A stretch of DNA of 64,000 nt from Shewanella marisflavi (GTDB lineage Bacteria > Pseudomonadota > Gammaproteobacteria > Enterobacterales > Shewanellaceae): NCBI RefSeq assembly GCF_023283925.1, contig NZ_JAKIKX010000006.1:124001-188000 (forward strand). Reading direction: 5' to 3'. The translations under genes were made by a program, and so were the position numbers. The notes under the pieces are model-generated. The model did not search any database. It was not told the DNA's origin and saw only the letters and a program-made list of their open reading frames with translations. Positions 24,609 to 34,515 of the stretch are shown here, piece by piece; positions within the stretch are counted from its first letter, which is position 1, and each line of letters begins with the position of its first letter.

Positions 24609-25868
24609 TTATGAGCCATACAAGGGCAATAGATCGGCCATGGCCAGCAGGTGACAGGCCGCCGTCAGCACACCAAAAAAGATCACTATGGCAATCACTG
24701 CGGTGCCGCCCGGTACCTTAAAGCCCTGGCTGTCGGGAAACAGTTGTCTTGCCTTATAGGCCATGAGTGCGGGCACTATGGCGGCCCATACCGTGGCAGC
24801 CAAAGCCGCAAAGCCGATGGCGATCAAGAAGCCGTTAGGGAAGAGCAACCCTAGCAGAGTGGGCGGCAAGAAGGTGACTGCCGCCGTCTTAAGGCGTCCG
24901 CTAGATGACTCATCGAAACCAAACAGATCTGCCAGATAGTCGAACAGACCAAGGGTGACCCCCAGGAATGAAGAGGCTACCGCCAGGTTAGCAAACAGAG
25001 TCAGCATAGTGGTTAGCCAGTCGCTGGCCATCACATCAGAAAGTGCAGCCACTAACACGCCCATGTTACCGCCCTGGGCAATAATATCGACGAAGGCACT
25101 ACGGCTGATGTTGCCCATAGTGGCGATTAACCAGCACAGATAGATGATAAAGGCGATCAGGGTGCCGAGCGTAATGGCCTTGGCTATGGTGCTGGCATCT
25201 TTGCCATAGTATTTCACTAGGCTGGGTACGTTACCGTGATAGCCAAAGCTCACCAATCCAAAGGGGATCGCCGCCAGCATGTAAGGCAGATAGCTGGCCT
25301 CACCATCGGGCACAAACAGCTTACTGGGTTCTATCTCGATCAGTAGATTACCGATTGCGAGAAAGAAGGTGATGATCATTCCGCCCAGCATGATGGTGGT
25401 AATGCGATCCACCGCCTTAGTGCTGATAAAGACGACAATTGCCAGTCCCAGCGCAAAGATGAGCCCGGCGATGCTTTGGTGGAGTTCGACCCCTAGGCTA
25501 TTGAGGCTGTGATTGACGATAGAGCCGCCGCCACTGATATAGGCATAGGCCAGGATATAGAGCACGAAGGCGATAGAGAGGCCATTAACGATACGCCAAA
25601 AGTTACCTAGGGTATCCCGGGTGAGAGTATCGAAGCTGGCACCGGGTTCATAGTGCAGGTTAGTTTCCAGTAGCAGTAGGCCTGAGACCAGCATGCAGAA
25701 CCAGACGCCAAGCATCATCAGTACCGAATAGCTGAACCACATGCCAGCGCCCACCACGGGCAGGGAAAACATACCTGCACCGACAGCGGTACCAGCGATG
25801 ATCATGGCGCCGCCGAGCAGCGATTTACTAGAGGCCTTATGCTTGGCCGCATTCATATGATTTGCCAT
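24609..25868 (-). CDS. Aromatic amino-acid permease (Mtr/TyrP, HAAAP family)
   Basis: A 419-residue inner-membrane transporter with 11 predicted helices. The family-defining N-terminus GGAMIIAGTAVGAGMFSLPVVGAGMWF lies at residues 19-45, and the pattern GFVSFGYHGNVPSLVKYYG-like at about 203-220 is typical of tryptophan/tyrosine permeases. Which amino acid is moved cannot be set from sequence. The ATG at 25868 overlaps the last base of the plsB stop (TAATG), so translation is probably coupled to plsB. Ends at the terminator at 24535. Confidence 0.88.
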   Translation of the reverse strand: MANHMNAAKHKASSKSLLGGAMIIAGTAVGAGMFSLPVVGAGMWFSYSVLMMLGVWFCMLVSGLLLLETNLHYEPGASFDTLTRDTLGNFWRIVNGLSIAFVLYILAYAYISGGGSIVNHSLNSLGVELHQSIAGLIFALGLAIVVFISTKAVDRITTIMLGGMIITFFLAIGNLLIEIEPSKLFVPDGEASYLPYMLAAIPFGLVSFGYHGNVPSLVKYYGKDASTIAKAITLGTLIAFIIYLCWLIATMGNISRSAFVDIIAQGGNMGVLVAALSDVMASDWLTTMLTLFANLAVASSFLGVTLGLFDYLADLFGFDESSSGRLKTAAVTFLPPTLLGLLFPNGFLIAIGFAALAATVWAAIVPALMAYKARQLFPDSQGFKVPGGTAVIAIVIFFGVLTAACHLLAMADLLPLYGS

Positions 25869-28291
25869 TAGGCTTTATGCTCCGCGGCTACGCTGTCAAC
25901 TATGGTCTGTCTTACCGAGGTACGCAGCAGGCTGTTGGCCCGATTGCGAATACGCAGGACTTCTTGGCTATGGCTGTCATCGGCCAGATAACCCAGCTCC
26001 TTGAGCTTGACACTTAGGGTGCCGTAGAGCTTCTTATCGTAGAACTCAGGCGCAGTGATGCCGTGTAGCGCCCCCAGGCGCTGAGCCAACTGATGGCTGT
26101 CGCTCTCAAGCTCTGCACGCTCAATCTTAGGTGAGTTGGCCAGAATGTTGAAAATAATGGCGTAGCGCTGCATGGTCTCGCTAATGGTACCTGCCAGCAG
26201 CAGCAGTTGATTAAGGCCATGTGGCTTAACGCTGAAGTGCTGCTTTTCGCTGATCAGATCTTCCGCCAGCAGCTGATCCAGTAGCTGATTGACGTGAGAT
26301 TCGAGATCGTCGATCCCCATAAACAGCTCGGCCTGTAGCAATGGATAGAAATCCTTCACCGTGGCAATGATATCCGCCCTGGTGCAGTAGTCCTGACGGG
26401 TCAGGCAGCTGGCAATCAGAGATGGGATCACCATTAAGTGAATGATGTTGTTGCGGTAGTAGGTCATGGCAACGGCCAGGCTTTCATCGATAGAGATGAT
26501 ATCCCCAAGCGGATCGCTGTCCAGCTTCAACTTCTTCAGCTCGAGACCTTGGGCGACCAGCTTGGCGCCATCGCCTTCGACCACAGAGGTGTAATCCGTG
26601 TAAGGTATGCTCTTGAGTAGCGACAGATAGAGATCCAGCTGCTTCTCCAGCTGACTACGCTGCAGGGCATTTTGCTCTGACGCCAAGAGTACCAGGCTCG
26701 TCAGGGTGATAGAGCTCACCGCTGCGGCGTCGTTGATTCGTGTCATGACGCGGTTTGCCAGGGTATTGACCACAGGGGTTAACCAGCTTGGTTTCTGCTC
26801 AGGATCTTGCGCCAGTTCTTCGCGCCACTGAGGTACCTGCTCGTTGAGGTAATTATGTAAGGTGATTGGCTCGCCGAAATTAACATAGCCCTGACCGAAG
26901 TTACCCAGCTTGCGGATAGCGCCAAACACCTGCCAAACAGATTCTTTCTGTTTCTTCTTGCCGCTCAGCTCTTTGTGGTAGGTGGCAACCTCCATTACAT
27001 GGTCATAACCCAGGTAGACAGGCACTAGGGTGACCGGGCGCTCGACACCGCGCAGCACACTGTTGAGGGTCATGGCGATCATGCCCGTCTTAGGTGCCAG
27101 CAGGCGGCCGGTACGAGAGCGGCCCCCTTCGGTGAAGTACTCGACCGAATAGCCCTTTGCAAACAGCTGATCCAGATACTCACGGAATACCGCGGTATAG
27201 AGCTTGTTGCCGCGGAAGCTACGGCGAATAAAGAAGGCGCCGCCACGACGGAACATGGGACCGGCCGGCCAGAAGTTAAGATTGATCCCGGCGGCGATAT
27301 GAGGCGGAACCATGCCTTGATAGTAGAGGATATAAGAGAGTAGCAGGTAGTCCATATGGCTGCGGTGACAAGGCACATAGACGATCTCATGGCCGTCGTG
27401 ATGCAGCTGACGGATCTGCTCGGCGCCCTTGATGTTGATCCCCTTGTAGAGCTTGTTCCACAGCCAGGTGAGGAAGCGCTCGGCGATACGCACCAGGTTG
27501 TCAGAGTAGTCGGCAGCGATCTCATCGAGGTATTCCATGGCCGTCTCGCGCGCCTTGGACTCTGAGATCTTCTTGCTTTGTGCCTCTTCCTGAATCGCCT
27601 TCTTCATCGACTCGGATTTCAGCAGGGCGTGAAATAAGTTTTGACGATTTGGCAATACAGGTCCTGTCATCACCTTACGTTGGCGACTGAAATGAACCCT
27701 GGCGACTCGTGCCAGCTTTTGGGCAATGCGTTTGTCGGTGCCGTGTTCGTCGGCCATATACCTTAGGGACATGGCATTAGAGAATTGCACAAAGTTGTGG
27801 CGGCCCAGGAAGAGGATCATCAGGCATTTGCGCAGCCAGGTGGGATTCTCGCGCTCGAGGACGGCTGCCTTCATGGTGTCGTCTTCTTTGCCCGGCGTAC
27901 GGCCCCAGTAGAGGCTGACGGGCACCAGTTGAATATCCAGATCTGGGTGACGTTTATGGGCACTCAGCAGGCGAGAGAAGCTGTCGAGGTAAAACTCATT
28001 GCCTTCCCTTTGACCAAACAGGGGTTTGGCGCCTTCGACACAGACCACGCGTGGGGCTTCTTCGCCCTCGACATTCAGCGGCTGATAAGGGCTGGGGAGG
28101 CCGAGTTTGTCGGTCACTTCGCTCAGGGCGGCAATATCACTGATGGATTCGGTTTTCATGACGTAGACCAGAGGCCTGTCTGAATCCAGGTTAAGATCGG
28201 CAAAGGGATCCTGAGGCACGACTATGGTGTGCACGAGTTTCTTCTGGATCCAACGTAAGGATTTAAACCAAAGAGAGTCTTGTTTGGGCAT
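25868..28291 (-). CDS. plsB: Glycerol-3-phosphate 1-O-acyltransferase PlsB
   Basis: An 807-residue membrane-bound enzyme that acylates the sn-1 position of glycerol-3-phosphate, the first step of phospholipid synthesis. The acyltransferase motif I HX4D is seen in [11 protein letters not shown], block II in [20 protein letters not shown], block III in [14 protein letters not shown], and block IV in [13 protein letters not shown]. Length equals the E. coli enzyme. Start is the ATG at 28291 on the minus strand. Its stop overlaps the permease start by one base. The pairing of plsB with an amino-acid permease has no obvious metabolic reason. Confidence 0.97.
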   Translation of the reverse strand: MPKQDSLWFKSLRWIQKKLVHTIVVPQDPFADLNLDSDRPLVYVMKTESISDIAALSEVTDKLGLPSPYQPLNVEGEEAPRVVCVEGAKPLFGQREGNEFYLDSFSRLLSAHKRHPDLDIQLVPVSLYWGRTPGKEDDTMKAAVLERENPTWLRKCLMILFLGRHNFVQFSNAMSLRYMADEHGTDKRIAQKLARVARVHFSRQRKVMTGPVLPNRQNLFHALLKSESMKKAIQEEAQSKKISESKARETAMEYLDEIAADYSDNLVRIAERFLTWLWNKLYKGINIKGAEQIRQLHHDGHEIVYVPCHRSHMDYLLLSYILYYQGMVPPHIAAGINLNFWPAGPMFRRGGAFFIRRSFRGNKLYTAVFREYLDQLFAKGYSVEYFTEGGRSRTGRLLAPKTGMIAMTLNSVLRGVERPVTLVPVYLGYDHVMEVATYHKELSGKKKQKESVWQVFGAIRKLGNFGQGYVNFGEPITLHNYLNEQVPQWREELAQDPEQKPSWLTPVVNTLANRVMTRINDAAAVSSITLTSLVLLASEQNALQRSQLEKQLDLYLSLLKSIPYTDYTSVVEGDGAKLVAQGLELKKLKLDSDPLGDIISIDESLAVAMTYYRNNIIHLMVIPSLIASCLTRQDYCTRADIIATVKDFYPLLQAELFMGIDDLESHVNQLLDQLLAEDLISEKQHFSVKPHGLNQLLLLAGTISETMQRYAIIFNILANSPKIERAELESDSHQLAQRLGALHGITAPEFYDKKLYGTLSVKLKELGYLADDSHSQEVLRIRNRANSLLRTSVRQTIVDSVAAEHKA

Positions 28292-28422
28292 TATTCTTTA
28301 TGCATAGGAGTCATGTTTAATAACGCCATAGAATACCAGAAAATGAACAGTAATCCCTAATTTGTCTGCTTTGGTGCGACAGTTGGTGGTAGGGGATCAC
28401 TCTTGTTTGACTAAGCAGTAAA

Positions 28423-28446
28423 AAGCGCCCACAAAAAGGGGCGCTT
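28423..28446 (-). terminator. Terminator of the DUF4397 lipoprotein gene
   Basis: Arms AAGCGCCC / GGGCGCTT with an 8-base loop; on the minus strand it runs into TTTTTAC. It follows the DUF4397 stop and precedes the plsB promoter. Confidence 0.8.
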
Positions 28447-28480
28447 GGCTTAACTTGGGTACATGGTATTAGCGTTTACA

Positions 28481-29854
28481 CTACATGGCGGTGACAAAAT
28501 CATCCAAGAGGATCACACCCAGTGGCGCGCCGCCGCCCGTAGCATCAACAGCCACCACACCATAGAGTCCGCCCGCGGCCAGACTAATATCGAGAGGGCC
28601 GATTGCGACTGTCTTGCTGCCCGTTGGTGTCACGCTGACGACATAGTTTCCGGGGGCTACCGACAAACTGCCTGACGCCGCTAAGAAGGGAATATCGCTC
28701 AATACTGGGGTTGCCGACGAGATATCGCTATCTGGGGTGAGGTAGATATCCACATTGCCAGCGGAATAACTTGCATGAGCAATGTTTATCTTAGCCTCGG
28801 TGGCAACACGTCGACCCTCTTCCATCACTACCCAAGGATTAATATCCATATCGCCTAGTGACCCAGTTGCCAATACGCTGTAGCTTTGACCCTTTTCCAG
28901 GGAAAGGGCGGCTTCATCGATAACCACCACGCTGTTGTCAGCATCGGCTGCAACTGTGACTGTGTGCGCGCCATCTGCGAGATTGAGATAGTCGGTCACA
29001 GACCCGAAGCTAAACATGTCGACTGCGGGCGTCGTGGCTCCATCGACAAATATATCGACCGCCGGAGCGTCTGCTACCGCATGAATTACCCGCACATCGC
29101 TGCCGCTCATCTCATCAAGGAGTAACGCCTGCTGATCCGCCAGGGCGACTAGTAAGGCAACGGGTGAGTCGCCGCTCCAGGCATTGGCAATCGCAGTGAT
29201 GAAATAATCAGTATCTGCCATCAGGGGGACGGTTCCGGAATCGAAAACCGGTGTCTTCTGTCCCGATGCTGTGATACGGATCTGATAGTCACTGGCGGGG
29301 ACTTCTATCTGGGTGCTGGTATCGAGGAAGTTAGCCGATAACGTGGGCGCTGTGTCTCTAATGTCAGCCCCGGGTGCGGTGACGTACACATCGACTAGGC
29401 CGACGTCAGAGGCGCCGTGCAATACCTGCACACGAGCATAATCAGCGGCAATATCGGCGCTGGGGTTGGCCACAAGCTTAAGTTGTAATGTATCGTCGCT
29501 CACCTTACCAAGCGCTACAGCCGTGTACTCCATATCGGCGGATAGATCCAGGTCTGCGGTAAGCACCTTAAGTAAAGAACCGTCGGCGATTTGTGCATTG
29601 ACCTCTACGTCATACATGCCAACAGGGACGGTTAAGAAACCACTCGATATGCCGTAGTCAACATCGGCAAGCAGTTCGTTATCATTAGCCGTCACGTTGA
29701 CCTTGGGGGCGTCGACGCCAGCATGAATGATACGAACATGTGCTTCAGCAACGGGCGCAGGAACCATGTTGACTACTTCATCTGAGTCATCACTGTCACA
29801 GGCCGTAATACCCATCATGGCACTTAGCATTAGCGCCGGATAGATCCTTTTCAT
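28481..29854 (-). CDS. DUF4397 repeat lipoprotein
   Basis: A 457-residue exported lipoprotein. The signal ends in ITAC (Cys19), followed by an acidic run (DSDDSDE). The rest is four beta-rich DUF4397-like modules with the recurring pattern VRIIHAGVDAPKVNVTAN / VQVLHGASDVGLVDVYVTA / VRVIHAVADAPAVDIFVDG / INIAHASYSAGNVDIYLTP at about residues 40, 140, 255 and 365. DUF4397 modules resemble surface or matrix proteins but have no fixed function. Asp at +2 after Cys suggests retention at the inner membrane, unless sorting rules differ in this host. Monocistronic: its own terminator lies downstream, and it is divergent from azoR. Confidence 0.85.
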   Translation of the reverse strand: MKRIYPALMLSAMMGITACDSDDSDEVVNMVPAPVAEAHVRIIHAGVDAPKVNVTANDNELLADVDYGISSGFLTVPVGMYDVEVNAQIADGSLLKVLTADLDLSADMEYTAVALGKVSDDTLQLKLVANPSADIAADYARVQVLHGASDVGLVDVYVTAPGADIRDTAPTLSANFLDTSTQIEVPASDYQIRITASGQKTPVFDSGTVPLMADTDYFITAIANAWSGDSPVALLVALADQQALLLDEMSGSDVRVIHAVADAPAVDIFVDGATTPAVDMFSFGSVTDYLNLADGAHTVTVAADADNSVVVIDEAALSLEKGQSYSVLATGSLGDMDINPWVVMEEGRRVATEAKINIAHASYSAGNVDIYLTPDSDISSATPVLSDIPFLAASGSLSVAPGNYVVSVTPTGSKTVAIGPLDISLAAGGLYGVVAVDATGGGAPLGVILLDDFVTAM

Positions 29855-30753
<899 letters not shown>

Positions 30754-30824
30754 TTTAGCCTAGGCTCTGTCTTGTATTGAGTCTTGATACTTTTCATCAT
30801 CTTTTTAACCCATTTCTAGGTTAG

Positions 30825-30850
30825 GGCGCTCAAGTTGAGCGCCTTTTTTT
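30825..30850 (+). terminator. Terminator of azoR
   Basis: GGCGCTCAA-G-TTGAGCGCC followed by seven T residues: a typical intrinsic terminator on the plus strand. Confidence 0.85.
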
Positions 30851-30859
30851 ACTGCGCCA

Positions 30860-31030
30860 TTATTTTTGTGTCAGCTCGCACAGGGTGCACTCTTCACTCT
30901 GTTGACTCGTCTCCACATATCGCACCCTGTGGCACCCTTGGCTGCGATTGGCACTAAAGCGATATCTTGGGCGCGCAGGACTAGCTGGCGTATTGGCCTT
31001 CTCTGCTGGGGTGTGGGGCACTTGTTTCAT
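30860..31030 (-). CDS. Possible small basic protein after the rhodanese gene
   Basis: A 56-residue frame from the ATG at 31030, starting 8 bases after the rhodanese stop. It is rich in Pro, Ser, Arg and Thr with a C-terminal ECTLCEL cysteine pair. The GGAAGG upstream is rather far (about 12 bases). I do not recognise it. The close spacing suggests co-transcription, but the frame could be chance. Confidence 0.35.
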   Translation of the reverse strand: MKQVPHTPAEKANTPASPARPRYRFSANRSQGCHRVRYVETSQQSEECTLCELTQK

Positions 31031-31038
31031 ATGAGTTG

Positions 31039-31377
31039 TTAGCCTTCCAGCGCCTTTTGCGGTTGGTAACAGAGCAGATCTTTGAGGGCACCACCATTGA
31101 TGGCGCATTCAAATCCATTGGCTTTAAGGATCTCACAGCCTTTTTGCGCGCGGATCCCCGCCCCGCAATAGAGGACAAAAGGAGTCTGTTTATCGCTGTG
31201 CTCAGCCAGCCACTGGGAAAGCTGGTCTAATGGCACATTGGTCGCCATGGGGAGATGACCACTGGCATATTCTTGTGGTGTGCGTACGTCGAGCACCTGC
31301 ACGCCCTGCTCGATCAGTTGCCAGCACTGCTCTGCCGGATGACTACCCGATAGCTTGGATAAGAGTGATTGAAACAT
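31039..31377 (-). CDS. Single-domain rhodanese-like sulfurtransferase
   Basis: A 112-residue protein with one rhodanese domain. The active-site loop is CGAGIR with catalytic Cys71, preceded by the CH2-type signature VLDVRTPQEYASGHLPMATNVPL (28-50). Such proteins move sulfane sulfur or act in redox and metal homeostasis; substrates are unknown. It has no signal peptide, so it is cytoplasmic (GlpE-like rather than PspE-like). Start is the ATG at 31377, preceded by GGGGTA on the minus strand. Confidence 0.88.
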   Translation of the reverse strand: MFQSLLSKLSGSHPAEQCWQLIEQGVQVLDVRTPQEYASGHLPMATNVPLDQLSQWLAEHSDKQTPFVLYCGAGIRAQKGCEILKANGFECAINGGALKDLLCYQPQKALEG

Positions 31378-31431
31378 GGTCTACCCCAATGATTAGAAAA
31401 ACTTCAATAAGATTATTCTAATCTATTAAGG

Positions 31432-31488
31432 AGTGCAAGTCTGATTTAGCAGTGCAAGTCTGATTTAGCTGTGCAAGCCAGATTTCAC
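31432..31488. repeat. 19-bp tandem repeat, three units
   Basis: AGTGCAAGTCTGATTTAGC occurs twice exactly (31432-31450, 31451-31469), then a third degenerate unit starting TGTGCAAGCCAGATTT (31470-31488) that runs into the 3' end of the acetyltransferase gene. Confidence 0.85.
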
Positions 31489-31955
31489 GACAACTGTTTC
31501 GTCATAAATACGCTATTGGGATCCGGGCGATACTGACCGAAGGGGGCGCACTCTACGAAGCCAAATTTTTGGTACAGGCGACGCGCTGGCAGAAAGAACC
31601 CCATGCTGCCGGTCTCCAGGCTGAGACGAGTGATCCCAATTTGTGCTGCATCTGCCTGAAGATGGTGCAATATTTTGGCTCCCATACCACGCTGACGATA
31701 GTAGTTGGCTACCCGCATCGACTTGAGTTCCCCATGGTTTGAGGAGAGGCGCTTAATAGCACCACAGCCACAGAGTCGGTCGCTTTCCCATAGGGTCCAA
31801 AATCGAATATCGTCTTGTTTTAACTCGCTTAAATCTAAAGCGTGCACACTCTCTGCGGGGGAAGTGGCGTACATATCTTCCAGGTGCTGCTCAAGCATCT
31901 TGACCACACTGGCGTTGGTGACCACACCGAGTACAAACTGCATCTTAAGCTCCAT
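31485..31955 (-). CDS. GNAT-family N-acetyltransferase
   Basis: A 156-residue acetyl-CoA-dependent acetyltransferase. The acetyl-CoA site is seen in RVANYYRQRGMGAKILHHL (R/Q-x-x-G-x-G/A at about 87-96), followed by LSLETGSMGFFLPARRLYQKFGFVECAPFG, the strand-helix end typical of the family and close to the PhnO/ElaA-like small-molecule group. Substrate unknown. Start is the ATG at 31955; an internal Met5 is possible. It stands between the rhodanese and the aryl-polyene cluster and is probably not part of the latter (93-base gap and different role). Confidence 0.85.
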   Translation of the reverse strand: MELKMQFVLGVVTNASVVKMLEQHLEDMYATSPAESVHALDLSELKQDDIRFWTLWESDRLCGCGAIKRLSSNHGELKSMRVANYYRQRGMGAKILHHLQADAAQIGITRLSLETGSMGFFLPARRLYQKFGFVECAPFGQYRPDPNSVFMTKQLS

Positions 31956-32048
31956 CTTGTATTTAGGGACCTAAGGTCTCAGCAAGGCCTGTGCCAGTGA
32001 GGCATTGACCGCCACAGGTTTGTGACCCAGTGGCGATCAGTAACCTAT

Positions 32049-33290
32049 TTAGCCGCGCCAGCGCTTGAAGATCAGCGAGGTATTAATGCCACCAAAGGCA
32101 AAATTGTTGCTCATCACATAGTCGGTGTCGAGCTGGCGCATTTCATCTTTGATGTAGTCGAGTTGGCCACAGGCGGGATCGATATTGTTCAGGTTGAGGG
32201 TGGGAGCAAACCAACCTGCGTTCATCATCTCTATGGTGAGCCAGGCCTCTAGGGCACCGCAGGCGCCTAAGGTGTGGCCTGTGTAGCTCTTTAGGGAAGA
32301 GATAGGCATACGCTCGCCAAAGACGGCGTGAGTCGCTTGGGTTTCGGCGATATCCCCTCTGTCGGTCGCTGTGCCGTGGGCATTGACATAACCGACTTTG
32401 TCGGCGGCCAGATCGGCATCTTTGAGTGCCTGTCGAATAGCCACTTCCATGGTCTCGGCGTTGGGCTGGGTCACATGCAGTCCGTCCGAGTTTGTACCAA
32501 AACCAATCAGCTCGGCGTAGATCTTAGCGCCGCGCGCCTTGGCGTGCTCAAGTTCTTCCAGAACCAGGGTACAGGCGCCTTCGCCAATCACTAAGCCATC
32601 TCTGTCACGATCGAAGGGACTAGGTGTCTCGCTGGGGTTATCGTTCTTGGTACTGGTGGCAAATAGGGTGTCGAATACCACGGCTTCGGTGGGGCAGAGC
32701 TCTTCGGCGCCACCGGCCAGCATAAGATCCTGCTGACCATATTTGATCGCCTCATAGGCATAGCCTATGCCTTGGCTGCCCGAGGTACAGGCGCTGCTGG
32801 TAGTGTGCACCCGTCCCTTGAGACCGAAGAAGACGCCGACGTTAACCGCCGTAGTATGGGCCATCATGCGGATATAACTGGTGGCGGTGACTCCCGACAT
32901 GTCGCCGTGCTTCAGCATGTCGCCAAAGGCGACGATAGGATCTGTACTGCCGGTGGAGGAGCCGTAGGCGATACCCATAGCGCCTGAGGTGACTATGGGG
33001 TCATCCAATAGGCCTGCGTCAGCCAGTGCTTTTTCGCTGGCCCAGGCAGCCATAACAGAGACCCGGCCCATGGCGCGGATCTTCTTACGTGAATAGTGCG
33101 CCGGCTTCTCAAAGTCGGTGACAGGAGCGGCCAGACGCGTGTTAAGGCCGTCGAATCTGTCCCACTCCTCCATACGCTGCACGCAGTTTTGCTTTGCTTG
33201 CAGGCGCTGGGCGATGCTGGGCCAATCGTGCCCCAGGGCGGTGACGCCGCCGGCGCCAGTGATCACTACGCGTCGAGTCTTGCTATTCAT
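32049..33290 (-). CDS. Beta-ketoacyl-ACP synthase (FabF-like) of the aryl-polyene cluster
   Basis: A 413-residue condensing enzyme that joins malonyl-ACP to the growing chain. It has the full Cys-His-His triad: Cys168 (SSACTSGSQG), His305 (NAHGTATDRGD) and His339 (SYTGHTLGACG). FabF-type enzymes are about 410 residues long. It is the last gene of the polyene operon, and its ATG shares one base with the ketoreductase stop at 33290. With the second complete ketosynthase (34516-35703) it likely builds the polyene chain; which one does starter and which elongation steps cannot be told. Confidence 0.92.
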   Translation of the reverse strand: MNSKTRRVVITGAGGVTALGHDWPSIAQRLQAKQNCVQRMEEWDRFDGLNTRLAAPVTDFEKPAHYSRKKIRAMGRVSVMAAWASEKALADAGLLDDPIVTSGAMGIAYGSSTGSTDPIVAFGDMLKHGDMSGVTATSYIRMMAHTTAVNVGVFFGLKGRVHTTSSACTSGSQGIGYAYEAIKYGQQDLMLAGGAEELCPTEAVVFDTLFATSTKNDNPSETPSPFDRDRDGLVIGEGACTLVLEELEHAKARGAKIYAELIGFGTNSDGLHVTQPNAETMEVAIRQALKDADLAADKVGYVNAHGTATDRGDIAETQATHAVFGERMPISSLKSYTGHTLGACGALEAWLTIEMMNAGWFAPTLNLNNIDPACGQLDYIKDEMRQLDTDYVMSNNFAFGGINTSLIFKRWRG

Positions 33291-34015
33291 TAGATCATGC
33301 CACCATTAACTGAGATCACCTGACGGGTGATATAGGCTGCCTCATCGGACATAAGGAAATTCGCCAGGCCGGCGATCTCTGAGGCCTTGCCCATGCGGCG
33401 CATCGGCACCATCTCCTTGACCATCTCTTGAGGGAAGTCGCTGACCATATCTGTCTCGATGAGGCCGGGAGCGATGCAGTTAACCGTGATCTTACGTTTG
33501 GCCAGCTCCAGGCTCAGCGCCTTGGTGGCCCCTATGATACCTGCCTTGGAGGCGCTGTAGTTCACCTGACCACGGTTGCCTGCGATGCCTGATACCGAGG
33601 CCATGGTGATAATGCGTCCGCCTTGTCTTGCCTGGATCATCGGCATAGTGCAGGGTTGAATAACATTGTAGAAGCCATCCAGGTTGGTATGGATCACCCC
33701 ATCCCACTCCTCATCTGTCATGGCGGGAAAGGCGGTGTCGCGGGTAATACCGGCATTGAGTACCACGCCGTAATAGGCGCCATGACTGTCGATGTCGGCG
33801 GCAATGGCGGCTTTGACGCCGACGCGATCGGCCACGTCGAACTGCAGGCGGCTCACCTTGGCCCCTAGGGCCTCAAGTTCTGCCTGGGTCTCGTCGGCCG
33901 CCGCCTGGTTGCTGTGAAAATGCAGGGCAATATCATGGCCCGTCTCGGCCAGCTTAAGGGCAATAGCCTTGCCGATACCGCGACTGGCACCGGTAATTAA
34001 CACACGTCTGTTCAT
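33290..34015 (-). CDS. 3-oxoacyl-ACP reductase (FabG-like) of the aryl-polyene cluster
   Basis: A 241-residue SDR enzyme that reduces the beta-keto group on ACP with NADPH. Visible are the cofactor motif TGASRGIG (8-15), NAG (87-89), catalytic Ser140 (or Ser142) and Tyr153-x3-Lys157 (YSASK), and the C-terminal FLMSDEAAYITRQVISVNGGM typical of FabG. Its start overlaps the dehydratase stop by four bases (34012-34015) and its stop meets the FabF-like gene. It supplies the reduction step of each polyene extension cycle. Confidence 0.93.
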   Translation of the reverse strand: MNRRVLITGASRGIGKAIALKLAETGHDIALHFHSNQAAADETQAELEALGAKVSRLQFDVADRVGVKAAIAADIDSHGAYYGVVLNAGITRDTAFPAMTDEEWDGVIHTNLDGFYNVIQPCTMPMIQARQGGRIITMASVSGIAGNRGQVNYSASKAGIIGATKALSLELAKRKITVNCIAPGLIETDMVSDFPQEMVKEMVPMRRMGKASEIAGLANFLMSDEAAYITRQVISVNGGMI

Positions 34016-34512
34016 TTTACTTTCTCTTCTTCTTTCCCTGCTTGACTCTCCAAGATATAGGCTTGGGTATCTTGGGGCTGGAATACATTAACATTGGCCT
34101 CTGCTACAAGTTGATTGTTATGGAATATTTTACAATCAAATACCGCCAGGCCGTTGTCTTCCTGATAGAGGCGAGTGACCCGGGTTTGATAACACTCGCC
34201 CTGTTCATAGGCGGGGATCGCCAATGATAACTTGCGCGTGCCCAGCAGAAAACCGACCCGAATCGCCTCTCCCCGGGCGCTCGCTTCCAGTCCGGCGAGG
34301 GCGGCGATGCTCTGAGCCATATACTCTATGCCCACATAGTTGGGGACAGATTGACTGGCGGCGTCGAAATAGGCGCTTTGCGGTCCAATGCAGACCTCGG
34401 TGAGCAAGGTATCGGGAGCATGTTCCAGCAGCCTGTCGATAAGGATCATCGGCGCGCGGTGAGGCAGCACCTGTTCTAATGGGATGTCAGTTAATGGCGT
34501 TATTGTCGGCAT
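34012..34512 (-). CDS. Hotdog 3-hydroxyacyl-ACP dehydratase (FabZ-like, ApeP type)
   Basis: A 166-residue hotdog protein. The FabZ-like catalytic His lies in LPHRAPMILIDR (His18) and the Glu in GIEYMAQSIAALAG (Glu63), the two-residue active site of this family. It removes water to form each double bond of the polyene. The C-terminal tail is charged (GKEEEKVK). It lies 3 bases after the ketosynthase gene and overlaps the ketoreductase gene. A second, different hotdog dehydratase is encoded at 44417; in known aryl-polyene systems two such proteins work together. Confidence 0.88.
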   Translation of the reverse strand: MPTITPLTDIPLEQVLPHRAPMILIDRLLEHAPDTLLTEVCIGPQSAYFDAASQSVPNYVGIEYMAQSIAALAGLEASARGEAIRVGFLLGTRKLSLAIPAYEQGECYQTRVTRLYQEDNGLAVFDCKIFHNNQLVAEANVNVFQPQDTQAYILESQAGKEEEKVK

Positions 34513-34515
34513 GGT

